This document shows, piece after piece, positions 56,018 to 64,000 of a DNA stretch of 64,000 nucleotides; position 1 is the first letter of the stretch; the number at the start of each line of letters is the position of its first letter. Under the pieces are notes generated by a model that was not told the DNA's origin, did no database searches, and saw only the letters and a list, made by a program, of their open reading frames with translations. The translations under genes and the position numbers were made by a program. Source of the DNA: Megasphaera_A sueciensis. Lineage in GTDB: Bacteria > Bacillota > Negativicutes > Veillonellales > Megasphaeraceae. Location of the stretch: assembly GCF_050219315.1 (NCBI RefSeq), contig NZ_CP116939.1:992001-1056000 (forward strand). The letters run 5' to 3'.

Positions 56018-56639
56018 ACTTTAACACAACCCGTCTGAACGTAATGACTAAATCCTCGCAATCATCAATGACATCCTCCACAGACTGAAGAATTTCCTTC
56101 CATTTGATGATTTCAATGGGATCCTTGCAATCCGTAAACAACTTCGCCATTTCCGAGTGATATAAATCATCACCTTCTTGTTCCAATGCAAGAATCTTAT
56201 TACTGCGAGCTTCGACTTTCAAATAATCCTTTTTCAGATTTTTCATATACGCTATATTTTTCCGGGTTTCCTTAATGGATTTAGCGGCAATAGATGCCAG
56301 CTGCTTGGCTCCCTCTGTTGCTTCCCCGACTTGGTATATGCACATCTTATCCATAATTTCCTTAATGGCGTCAATGGCATGATCCAGCTGATCAATAAGC
56401 TGCTGAATATCTTCGCGGTCCATGGGTGTAATAAACGTTTTCTGCAGCCGTTTCATTGTCTCCATGACCAGCTCATTGGCCTTACCTTCTAATACAGAAA
56501 TTTGTCCCAACGCTTCGTTCTTTTCAATATCGCCGTCCATAGCCTGCTTCAATAAATTGGCAGCCTCATAACAAAACTGGGCATGCTGCTCCAATAACGA
56601 AAAAAACTTTTCTTCCTTAGGCTTCAATCGGAATGCCAT
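56010..56639 (-). CDS. DUF47/PhoU-like phosphate transport accessory protein
   Basis: A 209-aa helical cytoplasmic protein of the PhoU-like DUF47 (YkaA) family: MAFRLKPKEEKFFSLLEQHA at the start, LEGKANELVMETMKRLQKTFITPMDREDI near 50-78, and DCEDLVITFRRVVLKYA at the end. DUF47 proteins are normally paired with Pit transporters and thought to tune them. A TTG at 56648 forms part of the ribosome region; the ATG at 56639 is taken as the start. First gene of the pit operon. Confidence 0.92.
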   Translation of the reverse strand: MAFRLKPKEEKFFSLLEQHAQFCYEAANLLKQAMDGDIEKNEALGQISVLEGKANELVMETMKRLQKTFITPMDREDIQQLIDQLDHAIDAIKEIMDKMCIYQVGEATEGAKQLASIAAKSIKETRKNIAYMKNLKKDYLKVEARSNKILALEQEGDDLYHSEMAKLFTDCKDPIEIIKWKEILQSVEDVIDDCEDLVITFRRVVLKYA

Positions 56640-56804
56640 AATAATCAATTCTCCTTATAGATGTAAGAACAGAGCATATAACGATACATGTTCTTTACAA
56701 TAAATTATAGCATAGGAAAATTTATTAATCTACACATAACACGCATCTACCTTAAATATATTAACAACTTTAAAATGCAAAATTTGCATACAGCCATGCA
56801 AAAA

Positions 56805-56839
56805 ACCGGCATCAAGAGTAATTCCCCCCCCTGATGCCG
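56805..56839 (-). terminator. Terminator of the glycolytic operon (after tpiA)
   Basis: CGGCATCA/TGATGCCG stem followed by six U on the minus strand, 14 nt past the tpiA stop. The loop contains a run of nine G on that strand. Confidence 0.85.
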
Positions 56840-56852
56840 ATCTCACAATAGA

Positions 56853-57614
56853 TTATTTTACTACTGCATGGTCAATAATATCCATGAAGTCATCGGCCTG
56901 CAGACTGGCGCCGCCAACCAATGCACCGTCAATATCCGCACACTGCGTCAGCACTGCTATATTGCCGCCTTTGACACTGCCGCCGTAAAGAATAGAGATT
57001 CTATCCGCCAGAGCCGAATTATACAACGTGCCTACCATCCGGCGGATAATAGCACACACTTCCTGCGCCTGTTCATGCGTAGCCGTCCTGCCGGTGCCAA
57101 TAGCCCAAATCGGTTCATACGCAATGACGACCTTTGTCATATCTTCCGCCGCAATATCGGCAAAAGCATGCCGGATCTGTCCTTCGATCCATGCTTTCAT
57201 TTCGCCCCGTTCTCGTTGTTCCAGCGACTCTCCGCAGCAGACGATAGGAGTAAGTTTGTGAGAAAGGGCGGCCTTTACCTTCAAATTTACCGTTTCATCT
57301 GTTTCATTAAAATATTCACGGCGTTCTGAATGGCCGATAATAACATGGGTAACACCAATGTCGATCAGCATAGCCGGTGAAACCTCACCGGTATACGCCC
57401 CCGTATCCTTCCAATGCATGTTCTGGGCGGAAATGGTTACAGAACTCCCGGCCGTAATCTGCACCGCGGATGCCAAATACGGGAATACCGGAGCTACCAC
57501 GACCTCCATACCGTCTTTTGCCGTGACCCGCTCCACCAGTGATTTCAAGACAGCAGCCCCTTCCTCTCCGGTATGATTCATTTTCCAGTTACCTGCAATA
57601 ATTGTTTTTCTCAT
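56853..57614 (-). CDS. tpiA: Triosephosphate isomerase
   Basis: A 253-aa TIM barrel interconverting DHAP and G3P. Catalytic residues in IAGNWKMNH (Lys), IIGHSERREYF (His near 97) and VIAYEPIWAIGTG (Glu near 170); phosphate loop YGGSVKGGN near 213. Ribosome site AAGGAG. It follows pgk by 29 nt and closes the gap-cggR-gap-pgk-tpi unit. All motifs are standard. Confidence 0.98.
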   Translation of the reverse strand: MRKTIIAGNWKMNHTGEEGAAVLKSLVERVTAKDGMEVVVAPVFPYLASAVQITAGSSVTISAQNMHWKDTGAYTGEVSPAMLIDIGVTHVIIGHSERREYFNETDETVNLKVKAALSHKLTPIVCCGESLEQRERGEMKAWIEGQIRHAFADIAAEDMTKVVIAYEPIWAIGTGRTATHEQAQEVCAIIRRMVGTLYNSALADRISILYGGSVKGGNIAVLTQCADIDGALVGGASLQADDFMDIIDHAVVK

Positions 57615-57643
57615 GGACTTAACTCCTTCTCTTCATTGCTATA

Positions 57644-58825
57644 TTATTTATCGGATAAAGCTTCAATTCCCGGAAGCTTTTTACCTTCCAAATATTCCAG
57701 CGAAGCACCGCCGCCGGTAGAAATATGGCTTATCTTATCAGAAAGTCCGGTCTTATTGACAGCCGCAACAGAGTCACCGCCTCCGACAATGGAAACCGCC
57801 TGCGAATCAGCCACGGCCTTGGCAACCGCTTCCGTACCTCCGGCAAACGATTCCATTTCAAATACCCCCATAGGCCCATTCCAAACAATAAGTTTCATAG
57901 AAGCCAAGACCTTGGCAAAGGCCTGCCGGCTTTGACTGCCGATATCCAAAATCATCCAGTCCGCAGGAACCGCTTCGATGGGAACTTCTTTTTTATCTGC
58001 ATCATTAGAAAACGCAGAAGCCACGACGACATCCGTCGGCAGCATCAGTTGCTTTCCCTGTGTTTTAGCTTGTTCAATCAGACTCTTAGCCAATTCGATT
58101 TTATCCGTTTCCACCAAGGATTTTCCGATCGAATACCCCATTGCCGCGATAAACGTATTGGCCATGCCGCCGCCAATGATCATGGCATCGACCTTTGGCA
58201 GCAGGTTGGAAATAACTTCAATTTTGTCGGATACCTTGGCGCCGCCGATAATAGCAGCAAACGGATGGGCCGGATGGCTCACGGCGCCGCCGATAAAACG
58301 GATTTCTTTTTCCAGCAGAAAACCTGCCGCCATAGGCAAATAAGCCGTAATGCCGGCAACCGAAGCATGGGCGCGATGAGACACGCCGAAGGCATCGTTG
58401 ATGCCGATTTCAGCCAATCCCGCCAATTGGCGGGAAAATCGGGGATCATTTTTTTCTTCTTCTTTATGAAAACGAAGATTTTCCAGCAACAGTACCTGTC
58501 CCGGCTGCAAGGCTTCCGCCATAGCCTGCACATCTGCACCGATGCAATCCGGCGCCATCTGCACGGGTATGCCAAGCAGTTCGCCGAGTCTGTCGGCAAC
58601 CGGCCGCAGCGAATAAGCAGGTACAGTCTGCCCTTTAGGACGTCCTAAATGACTGGCCAATATCACTTTTGCATGATGTTCCAGCAGATAGCGGATCGTC
58701 GGCAATGTCGCCCGGATTCGTGTATCATCCGTAATAGTACCTGCCCCATCCAAAGGCACGTTAAAATCAGCCCGTACAAATACCCGCTTATTATCTACTG
58801 TTATATCAGTTATATTCTTTTTCAT
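57644..58825 (-). CDS. pgk: Phosphoglycerate kinase
   Basis: A 393-aa two-domain kinase making ATP from 1,3-bisphosphoglycerate. Signature VFVRADFNVPLDG near 14-26, HLGRPKG, the nucleotide-domain AIIGGAKVSDKIEVI near 205, and C-terminal GGGDSVAAVNKTGLSDKISHISTGGGASLEYLEG. The frame extends to 58867, but AAAGGAGG lies 8 nt before the ATG at 58825. It is preceded by a hairpin and a copy of the motif found in the operator upstream of the first gap gene. Confidence 0.98.
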   Translation of the reverse strand: MKKNITDITVDNKRVFVRADFNVPLDGAGTITDDTRIRATLPTIRYLLEHHAKVILASHLGRPKGQTVPAYSLRPVADRLGELLGIPVQMAPDCIGADVQAMAEALQPGQVLLLENLRFHKEEEKNDPRFSRQLAGLAEIGINDAFGVSHRAHASVAGITAYLPMAAGFLLEKEIRFIGGAVSHPAHPFAAIIGGAKVSDKIEVISNLLPKVDAMIIGGGMANTFIAAMGYSIGKSLVETDKIELAKSLIEQAKTQGKQLMLPTDVVVASAFSNDADKKEVPIEAVPADWMILDIGSQSRQAFAKVLASMKLIVWNGPMGVFEMESFAGGTEAVAKAVADSQAVSIVGGGDSVAAVNKTGLSDKISHISTGGGASLEYLEGKKLPGIEALSDK

Positions 58826-58909
58826 ACTATCATCCTCCTTTATATGACACTCGGCACGACATGTCATTATATTACATAGAGTTCTTCATACTATACGTAG
58901 TATATAACG

Positions 58910-58943
58910 AATGCGCGATGGAGTATACCCCCAGTCGCGCATT
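58910..58943 (-). terminator. Hairpin between gap (second copy) and pgk
   Basis: A perfect 9-bp stem (AATGCGCGA/TCGCGCATT) around a 16-nt loop, with no U-run. It is probably a processing or stabilising element or weak terminator within the operon. AAGTGGGACG lies just upstream of it on the minus strand (plus 58945-58954). Confidence 0.5.
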
Positions 58944-58976
58944 ACGTCCCACTTTTATATATTACGTAACGTAATG

Positions 58977-59984
58977 TTAAAGCCCCTTGCGGTCAAGAAA
59001 TGTAACAAGATCGATGACTCTGCGGGCGTAACCCCATTCATTATCATACCAAGCTAAAATTTTCACCATGCCGCCTTCCATTGCAATATTCAACGGCAAA
59101 TCAATAGTCGTCGTATTTTCATTTCCTCGGAAATCGACGGAGACAAGTTCATCCTCCGTCCAGTCAATGATGCCTTTAAAAGGACCTGCCGCCGCTTCTT
59201 TAAACGTATGGTTCAATTCAGCTGTCGTAACCTCCGTTTTTAATTCCAAGACGATATCCACGATAGAAACATCGGGAGTCGGTACACGAACAGCATAGCA
59301 GCTCATCTTGCCGGCATATTCCGGAAGCACTTTGGTAATCGCTTGTGCCGCTCCTGTCGTGGTAGGAATAATAGAAACCGCCGCTGCCCGGGCACGCCGC
59401 AGATCCTTATGCGAGACATCAAGTATCTTTTGATCGTTCGTATACGAATGAATAGAAGTAGTCATGCCTCGTGCAACGCCGTAGGTGTCGTTCATGAGTT
59501 TTAAAATGGCAGCCAACACGCAGGTCGTGCAGGAAGCCCCGGAAATAACATCATGCTTAGCCGGATCATAGGCATTATCATTGACTCCCAAAACGATTGT
59601 CAAATCATCATGTATGGCGGGTGCGGTGATCAGGACCTTTTTTACCGAACCGCCCAATTCCACGCGAGCTTTATCGGCATCAACATATTTGCCCGAAGCT
59701 TCTACGACAATATCAGCGCCCAAGGCATCCCAATCGACACGGGTAACATCTTTTTCACAAAAATAAGGATATTTTTTACCATCGACGATGATATGTGCAT
59801 CGTCATAGCTTACTTCGGCATTCATTCTCCCGTAAATACTGTCATATTTCAATAAATGAGCCATATTCTTTGCACTTGTAATATCATTAATTCCTACGAT
59901 CTCGATTTCATCTTTATACCGCATGGCAATTTTAAACGCAGATCTGCCAATACGCCCAAAGCCATTAATCCCGATTTTTACCAT
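58977..59984 (-). CDS. gap: Glyceraldehyde-3-phosphate dehydrogenase, operon copy (variant active-site loop)
   Basis: A 335-aa type I GAPDH. Rossmann motif INGFGRIGRSAF; Asp33 in GINDITS, the residue favouring NAD+. Catalytic Cys152 lies in GASCTTCVLAAILK: the usual SCTTNCLAP is altered, with Cys155 in place of Asn and a lost Pro. STTTGAAQAITKVLPE-type and WYDNEWGYARRV motifs are conserved. It sits 28 nt after cggR, the position of glycolytic gapA in other Firmicutes. It is probably the glycolytic, NAD-dependent copy, but the altered loop deserves a test. ATG at 59984 has GAAAGGG upstream. Confidence 0.93.
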   Translation of the reverse strand: MVKIGINGFGRIGRSAFKIAMRYKDEIEIVGINDITSAKNMAHLLKYDSIYGRMNAEVSYDDAHIIVDGKKYPYFCEKDVTRVDWDALGADIVVEASGKYVDADKARVELGGSVKKVLITAPAIHDDLTIVLGVNDNAYDPAKHDVISGASCTTCVLAAILKLMNDTYGVARGMTTSIHSYTNDQKILDVSHKDLRRARAAAVSIIPTTTGAAQAITKVLPEYAGKMSCYAVRVPTPDVSIVDIVLELKTEVTTAELNHTFKEAAAGPFKGIIDWTEDELVSVDFRGNENTTTIDLPLNIAMEGGMVKILAWYDNEWGYARRVIDLVTFLDRKGL

Positions 59985-60012
59985 TATATACACCCTTTCT
60001 CACTATATATCC

Positions 60013-61035
60013 TCAAATCAACTTAGCGATTTCCGATGCGGCGGCTTCATCCGTCACCAGCGTCCCCGTATGGCAGGCCCGCATAACGGCAATGATAGCC
60101 TTGGCCTTGCTGGATCCGCCGGCCACTGCGATAACATGTAAATTATGCTGCAACTCTGTCAGCGAAATGCCAACATTATTCGTTGCATAAACCACCTCGC
60201 CGGACACATTGCAATAGGATCCCAATGCCTCCCCTACCGCGCCGTCATCCGTCAATTTTTTTCGTTCCGCCACAGTAAGTTCCCGTCTGTCAGCCATAAT
60301 ATCGGAGCGGCCGATGCCAAATAAAATAACCTCTGCTGTTTTGGCCATAGCTACTATTTTTTTAGTCTGCATATCACTGCGGAGCATGACCCGTAAGGTC
60401 GATTCGCTCAGCCCGTCGGGAATGTGAAGCATATGATACGTTCCGTTGGCTTTTGAAGCGACCTGTGCCGCAATGACATTGGCCTGAAATTCTACACGGT
60501 TCCCAATACCACCGCGTGCAGGCACTACGGCAACTCCCGACGCATTTTCCGGAAGCGTCGCCGCCACTCCGGCCATCGTCGAACCGCCGCTGATCGCTAC
60601 GGTCTTGACGCCGTCCAATAAATCAGCCAGCAGCAGCGCCCCCTTACGGCTTAACTCATCCTTTGCCGTTTTGTCACTATCGCAGTTTCCCGGCACGATG
60701 CATACTTCTTTCAGCCGCAGTTTCTGGCGAATATACTGCTGCATTTCATCTAAGCGGTTCAGCCGCAAAAAGCATTCCAACAAATCCGGCATCATTTCTT
60801 TCCCTTGCGGTTCCAAGGCAATCCCCATCGTCGTAAACCGAACGATGCCGCTGCGCCGCAAAACATCGACATGAGCCCGCACGACCCGTTCGGAAAGTCC
60901 CGATATGCCGGCTAATGTCCGCCGTCCCACCGGTTCTGCATCTGAAATATGACGCAGCAATAAATACCGTTCCTTGACGGTCCCCATCAAATCAGGGGCA
61001 ATTTTTTGAAATATTTCCAAGAAATCTTGCTTCAT
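60013..61035 (-). CDS. cggR: Central glycolytic genes regulator (SorC/DeoR-type)
   Basis: A 340-aa repressor with an N-terminal helix-turn-helix (about 20-65, LLRHISDAEPVGRRTLAGISGLSERVVRAHV) and a C-terminal SorC sugar-phosphate-binding domain (VAISGGSTMAGVAATL, VVPARGGIGNRVEFQAN, LFGIGRSD, GGSSKAKAIIAVMRA). CggR of Bacillus represses gapA-pgk-tpi until fructose-1,6-bisphosphate releases it. Here it lies inside its own presumed target operon between two gap genes. Ribosome site GGAGGAA. Very well supported by context. Confidence 0.95.
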   Translation of the reverse strand: MKQDFLEIFQKIAPDLMGTVKERYLLLRHISDAEPVGRRTLAGISGLSERVVRAHVDVLRRSGIVRFTTMGIALEPQGKEMMPDLLECFLRLNRLDEMQQYIRQKLRLKEVCIVPGNCDSDKTAKDELSRKGALLLADLLDGVKTVAISGGSTMAGVAATLPENASGVAVVPARGGIGNRVEFQANVIAAQVASKANGTYHMLHIPDGLSESTLRVMLRSDMQTKKIVAMAKTAEVILFGIGRSDIMADRRELTVAERKKLTDDGAVGEALGSYCNVSGEVVYATNNVGISLTELQHNLHVIAVAGGSSKAKAIIAVMRACHTGTLVTDEAAASEIAKLI

Positions 61036-61077
61036 ATACGTTCCTCCGCTATATATCGCGCTGCCTCACCGGGTCAA

Positions 61078-62091
61078 TCAAAATCCCTTTTTCGCAATAT
61101 AGGCTGCCAAATCGTTGACGCGCAGCGAATATCCCCATTCATTGTCATACCAGGCAACGGTCTTTACCATATTGCCTTCTACGACCTGTGTATCCAGCGC
61201 ATCAACAATAGAGCTATGCGGATCACTGATATAATCAGAAGAGACTGTATGTGCTTCGGAATAGGCCAAAATTCCCTTTAACGGACCTTCTGCCCATTTT
61301 TTCAGCACACGGTTTACGTCCGCTACGGTGACATTTTTTTCTAAAATAGTGACTAAATCGGTCATGGAAACATTCGGAGTCGGTACACGCAGCGCCATAC
61401 CCGTAAACTTCCCTTTGAGTTCCGGCAGAACAAGCGCCACGGCCTTAGCGGCACCGGTAGACGTCGGAACAATAGACTGTGTCGCACAACGGGCCCGACG
61501 CATATCTTTATGCACGCCGTCGACCAGCAGCTGATCATTGGTATACGAGTGTACGGTCGTCATCATGCCGCGAACGATGCCAAATTCACGAGACAGTACC
61601 TTGGCCACCGGAGCCAGACAATTCGTCGTGCAGGAACCGTTGGAAATAATGTGATGCTTGTCCGGTTCATACATGTCTTCATTGACACCCATAACAATCG
61701 TAATATCTTCATTCTTTCCGGGTGCCGTAATAATGACCTTTTTTGCGCCATCAGCTAAATGTTTAGCCGCCGAATCGCGGTCCTTGAATTTACCCGTTGA
61801 TTCGGCTACGATATCGACTCCCATTTTATTCCAGGGAATATTGGCGGGATCGGTTTCACTTGTAACCGGAATTGCCTTCCCATCCACGATCAACTGCGAT
61901 TTTTCCGAATCAAAAGAAACCTCATGATTCCACGTGCCATGAACAGTATCGAATTTTAACAAATCGGCCATAATAGGTCCGACTGTTCGGCTGTTAATAG
62001 CCGCAATTTCAACATCCGGACGCAGGAACGAAGTCCTGAAAGTACACCGCCCGATTCTTCCAAAACCGCTGATACCCATTTTTACTGTCAT
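61078..62091 (-). CDS. gap: Glyceraldehyde-3-phosphate dehydrogenase, first copy (possibly NADP-preferring)
   Basis: A 337-aa type I GAPDH with the canonical active site NGSCTTNCLAPVAKVL (Cys154) and WYDNEWGYSLRVNDL. The position that in NAD-specific enzymes is Asp (INDxx) reads AINSRT here; Ser followed by Arg at this place suggests that the enzyme accepts NADP+ (inference). It heads the operon: AAGGAGG precedes ATG, and an inverted repeat likely bound by CggR lies just upstream. It differs clearly from the second copy, so this is an old paralogue, not a recent duplication. Confidence 0.94.
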   Translation of the reverse strand: MTVKMGISGFGRIGRCTFRTSFLRPDVEIAAINSRTVGPIMADLLKFDTVHGTWNHEVSFDSEKSQLIVDGKAIPVTSETDPANIPWNKMGVDIVAESTGKFKDRDSAAKHLADGAKKVIITAPGKNEDITIVMGVNEDMYEPDKHHIISNGSCTTNCLAPVAKVLSREFGIVRGMMTTVHSYTNDQLLVDGVHKDMRRARCATQSIVPTSTGAAKAVALVLPELKGKFTGMALRVPTPNVSMTDLVTILEKNVTVADVNRVLKKWAEGPLKGILAYSEAHTVSSDYISDPHSSIVDALDTQVVEGNMVKTVAWYDNEWGYSLRVNDLAAYIAKKGF

Positions 62092-62112
62092 TACTTTTCC
62101 TCCTTACATTTT

Positions 62113-62137
62113 AAGTGGTACGATTTTCGTCCCACTT
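62113..62137 (-). promoter_or_regulatory. Candidate CggR operator
   Basis: A 25-bp inverted repeat (AAGTGGTACG, 5-nt centre, CGTCCCACTT; 9 of 10 positions pair) lies 22 nt upstream of the first gap gene. The half AAGTGGGACG recurs before pgk. The GGGAC core resembles the known Bacillus CggR site. Confidence 0.6.
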
Positions 62138-62198
62138 AAGCTAGACAAAAGTATTTTTCCAAAGGACGCTTGACCCTTTACTCAAATCTTACAGTTAT

Positions 62199-62227
62199 AG
62201 TGTATACTAAACTTTATTTCTTGTCTA
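62199..62227 (-). promoter_or_regulatory. Candidate promoter of the glycolytic operon
   Basis: Minus strand TAGACA (plus 62222-62227), 17-bp spacer, TACACT (plus 62199-62204); an overlapping TATAAC is an alternative -10. It lies upstream of the inverted repeat, consistent with repression from downstream. Confidence 0.4.
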
Positions 62228-62311
62228 CTACTTTTGCATTATTATTTAATTAGAATAAACGATTGAAGAAAGAAAAGGCTAAATACTTGGTATTTACCTT
62301 ATTTTATAAGA

Positions 62312-62345
62312 AACAACGCATATCCTCGTTTGAATATGCGTTGTT
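62312..62345 (-). terminator. Terminator of the uxuA-MFS operon
   Basis: A perfect 12-bp stem (AACAACGCATAT and complement, 10-nt loop) with U-rich flank on the minus strand, about 50 nt past the transporter stop. Confidence 0.75.
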
Positions 62346-62395
62346 AAAAATATCTTACATACATTATATAATAAGTACCATAAACTATAAAAATA

Positions 62396-63667
62396 TTATT
62401 TTATATCTATAGGTAAAGGTTCTACCCTACCTACAAGAAATAAATATGACAGAGCTCCTACAATACATAAAATACCAGCAACGGCCAGCGGAATAAAAAA
62501 CGATCCTTGTGTAATAGTCAACATTACCCCCGTAAAAGTAGTAATAAAAATACCGGCTAAATTACCAGCAAAATTCATAATTCCACCAATAGAAGCTACG
62601 TGTCCTGGCGTTGGCGATATTTCCCCAACTATTACCCATGTATTAGATCCTGCAAAAGACAAACTAGCATAAGATAATGCAAATAAAGCTAAACAAATCC
62701 ATATGCTATCGACAAAAGCACACAAAGCAATACAAGAAGAAGTCAACATCCCACCTACAAGGCAAACTTTACGAGAAAAAGTAGCGGTATGTCCTCGACG
62801 CAAAAGCCAATCGGAAGTAAATCCACCTAACCAGCCCCCCGGTATCGCTAATAATGCGGGCAACATACCTAAAGTTCCCAGTGCCTTCAAAGAAAATCCT
62901 CGTGTATCCATTAAATAACTCGGAAACCATGTAATAAAAAAATAAATTGCAAAATTCAAACAAAATAATCCAATCATAAGTCCCCATACGGTACGATAAT
63001 GAAATAAGCTAGACCAAGCCACTTTCTTCTGAGAAGTTTCCTCTGTTGCTTGTTCTCCTCGTTCGGCCAATAAAGCTTCTACCTCTTTCGGTGCAATATC
63101 GCGGTATTTTTCCGGATCACGATAGATAAACCACCATGCAAAAGCCCAAAGAATACCCATAGCACCAGTAATAATAAATGATCCTCTCCATCCAACAATA
63201 GTAATAATCCAAGCAATGAGAGGTAATGACAAAGCGGAACCAACGCGAGAGCCACTATCAAAAATACTGCAAGCTATTCCTCTTTGACTATGAGGGAACC
63301 AATTATAAGCAACCTTAGCAAAAGATGGCATAGCTGCCGATTCACCGACACCAAGTAAAAATCGGGAACCAATCATTTGTCCTATGCTATGAGCAAGCCC
63401 CGTCGTTGCCGTAAAAATAGACCACCACCCCACAGCAAATGCCAAGCTAACACGTACACCGACTTTGTCAATAAACCATCCAGATGGCAATTGGAATAGT
63501 GCATAAGTCCAGAAGAACGCACTTAATACTAACCCCATTGTAGCTGCATCTAATCCCAACTCAAGTCGAATATGCGGTGCTGCTATCGCTAAATTAGCTC
63601 TATCAATATAATTGATAGCATTCGCTAAAAAACACAACCCAATGAGTCCCCAACGCATTTTAAACAT
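62396..63667 (-). CDS. MFS transporter, hexuronate/aldarate (ACS) type
   Basis: A 423-aa major facilitator with 12 helices of the anion:cation symporter branch: RWGLIGLCFLANAINYIDRANLAIAAP in TM1, SGWFIDKVGVR between TM2 and TM3, and GVGESAAMPSFAKVAYNWFPHSQRGIACSIFDSGSRVG near 105-140. These import glucuronate, galacturonate or glucarate with H+. It lies 26 nt after uxuA in the same direction, supporting glucuronate uptake. Ribosome site AAAGGAG. Confidence 0.9.
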   Translation of the reverse strand: MFKMRWGLIGLCFLANAINYIDRANLAIAAPHIRLELGLDAATMGLVLSAFFWTYALFQLPSGWFIDKVGVRVSLAFAVGWWSIFTATTGLAHSIGQMIGSRFLLGVGESAAMPSFAKVAYNWFPHSQRGIACSIFDSGSRVGSALSLPLIAWIITIVGWRGSFIITGAMGILWAFAWWFIYRDPEKYRDIAPKEVEALLAERGEQATEETSQKKVAWSSLFHYRTVWGLMIGLFCLNFAIYFFITWFPSYLMDTRGFSLKALGTLGMLPALLAIPGGWLGGFTSDWLLRRGHTATFSRKVCLVGGMLTSSCIALCAFVDSIWICLALFALSYASLSFAGSNTWVIVGEISPTPGHVASIGGIMNFAGNLAGIFITTFTGVMLTITQGSFFIPLAVAGILCIVGALSYLFLVGRVEPLPIDIK

Positions 63668-63693
63668 AAAACCACTCCTTTTTTATGTATCAC

Positions 63694-64000
63694 TTATTTT
63701 TGTCCGCAGATACGACAAATTGCATCCCACAAGCCGCATAAATAATTAGCTCCCAGCGCTCTGTCGAACAATCCATACCCCGGACGGCCTGTTTCATCCC
63801 ATATCATGCGGCCGTGATCCGGACGGATCGGTCCGTCGAAATCAATATCATACAAAGCCTTCATAATTTCAAACATATCCAAGGATCCATATTTTGATTT
63901 ATGTGCCACTTCGTTAAATACCCACGGTTCATGGACCTGAATATTGCGGACATGCATGAAATTGATGCGTTTTTGTTTGCCGAACTTGCGAATAATGTGA
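63694..64000 (-). CDS. uxuA: Mannonate dehydratase, C-terminal part (truncated by window end)
   Basis: About 102 residues of the C-terminus are visible; the frame is open to the window edge (HIIRKFGKQKRINFMHVRNIQ). Diagnostic UxuA sequence: GSLDMFEIMKALYDIDFDGPIRPDHGRMIWDETGRPGYGLFDRALGANYLCGLWDAI, given here by its parts GSLDM, RPDHGRMIW and RPGYGLFDRA. The enzyme dehydrates D-mannonate to 2-keto-3-deoxygluconate in glucuronate breakdown. Neighbouring MFS transporter fits the pathway. Confidence 0.95.
   Translation of the reverse strand, partial: HIIRKFGKQKRINFMHVRNIQVHEPWVFNEVAHKSKYGSLDMFEIMKALYDIDFDGPIRPDHGRMIWDETGRPGYGLFDRALGANYLCGLWDAICRICGQK

Overview
The window looks like a chromosomal segment of a Negativicutes bacterium (Veillonellaceae sensu lato, close to Megasphaera/Anaeroglobus by recall of 16S sequences; genus not proven). 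The evidence is the 16S gene, the cggR-gap-pgk-tpi order, a cdaA-cdaR...glmM-glmS cluster with a glmS ribozyme, and a minimal SufC-SufB pair. Most genes lie on the minus strand, and core genes are visibly GC-richer than the 11.5-32 kb section.

Layout. 1-11.4 kb: end of tex, a lipoprotein, a hemolysin III-type membrane protein, a folate-type ECF S component, a complete integrase-type insertion sequence with a 25-bp target duplication, an APC permease, a DMT transporter and an arsDA pair. 11.5-32.1 kb: an AT-rich accessory region holding a GGDEF protein, an orphan Flp pilin, a dead IS3-type transposase, an eight-gene peptide locus (oppABCDF, beta-lactamase-fold hydrolase, XRE-cupin regulator, alanine racemase), and a decayed prophage abutting tRNA-Ser. 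The prophage remnant has a dead integrase, a RinA-like regulator, a broken late regulator and a small terminase subunit. It also carries two cargo modules with their own promoters: a SIR2-domain NADase with a winged-helix-like partner, and three tandem ~120-aa proteins of unknown function that appear to share a motif. 32.2-42.1 kb: two tRNAs, TerC, an esterase, SufCB, ProC, a DMT transporter, an alanine-type symporter, an aminotransferase and an IS200-type element. 42.1-47.3 kb: one rRNA operon (16S-23S-5S, no spacer tRNA) with its promoter. 47.4-64 kb: glmS with ribozyme, glmM, a COG2509 flavoprotein, cdaR, cdaA, an Rrf2 regulator, pit with its DUF47 partner, tpi, pgk, two gap paralogues around cggR, and the start of a hexuronate locus (MFS transporter, uxuA).

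How the genes fit together. The 47-54 kb block links amino-sugar precursor synthesis to c-di-AMP. The 57-62 kb block is the lower-glycolysis trunk, probably controlled by CggR through an inverted repeat upstream of the first gap. The opp/alr block looks like a peptide-import and hydrolysis route, possibly for D-amino-acid peptides. The best candidates for undescribed biology are the SIR2 pair, the three-gene cassette, the alr/hydrolase/opp locus, and two crossing 11-bp complementary pairs around the start codon of the 4.7-kb transposase.
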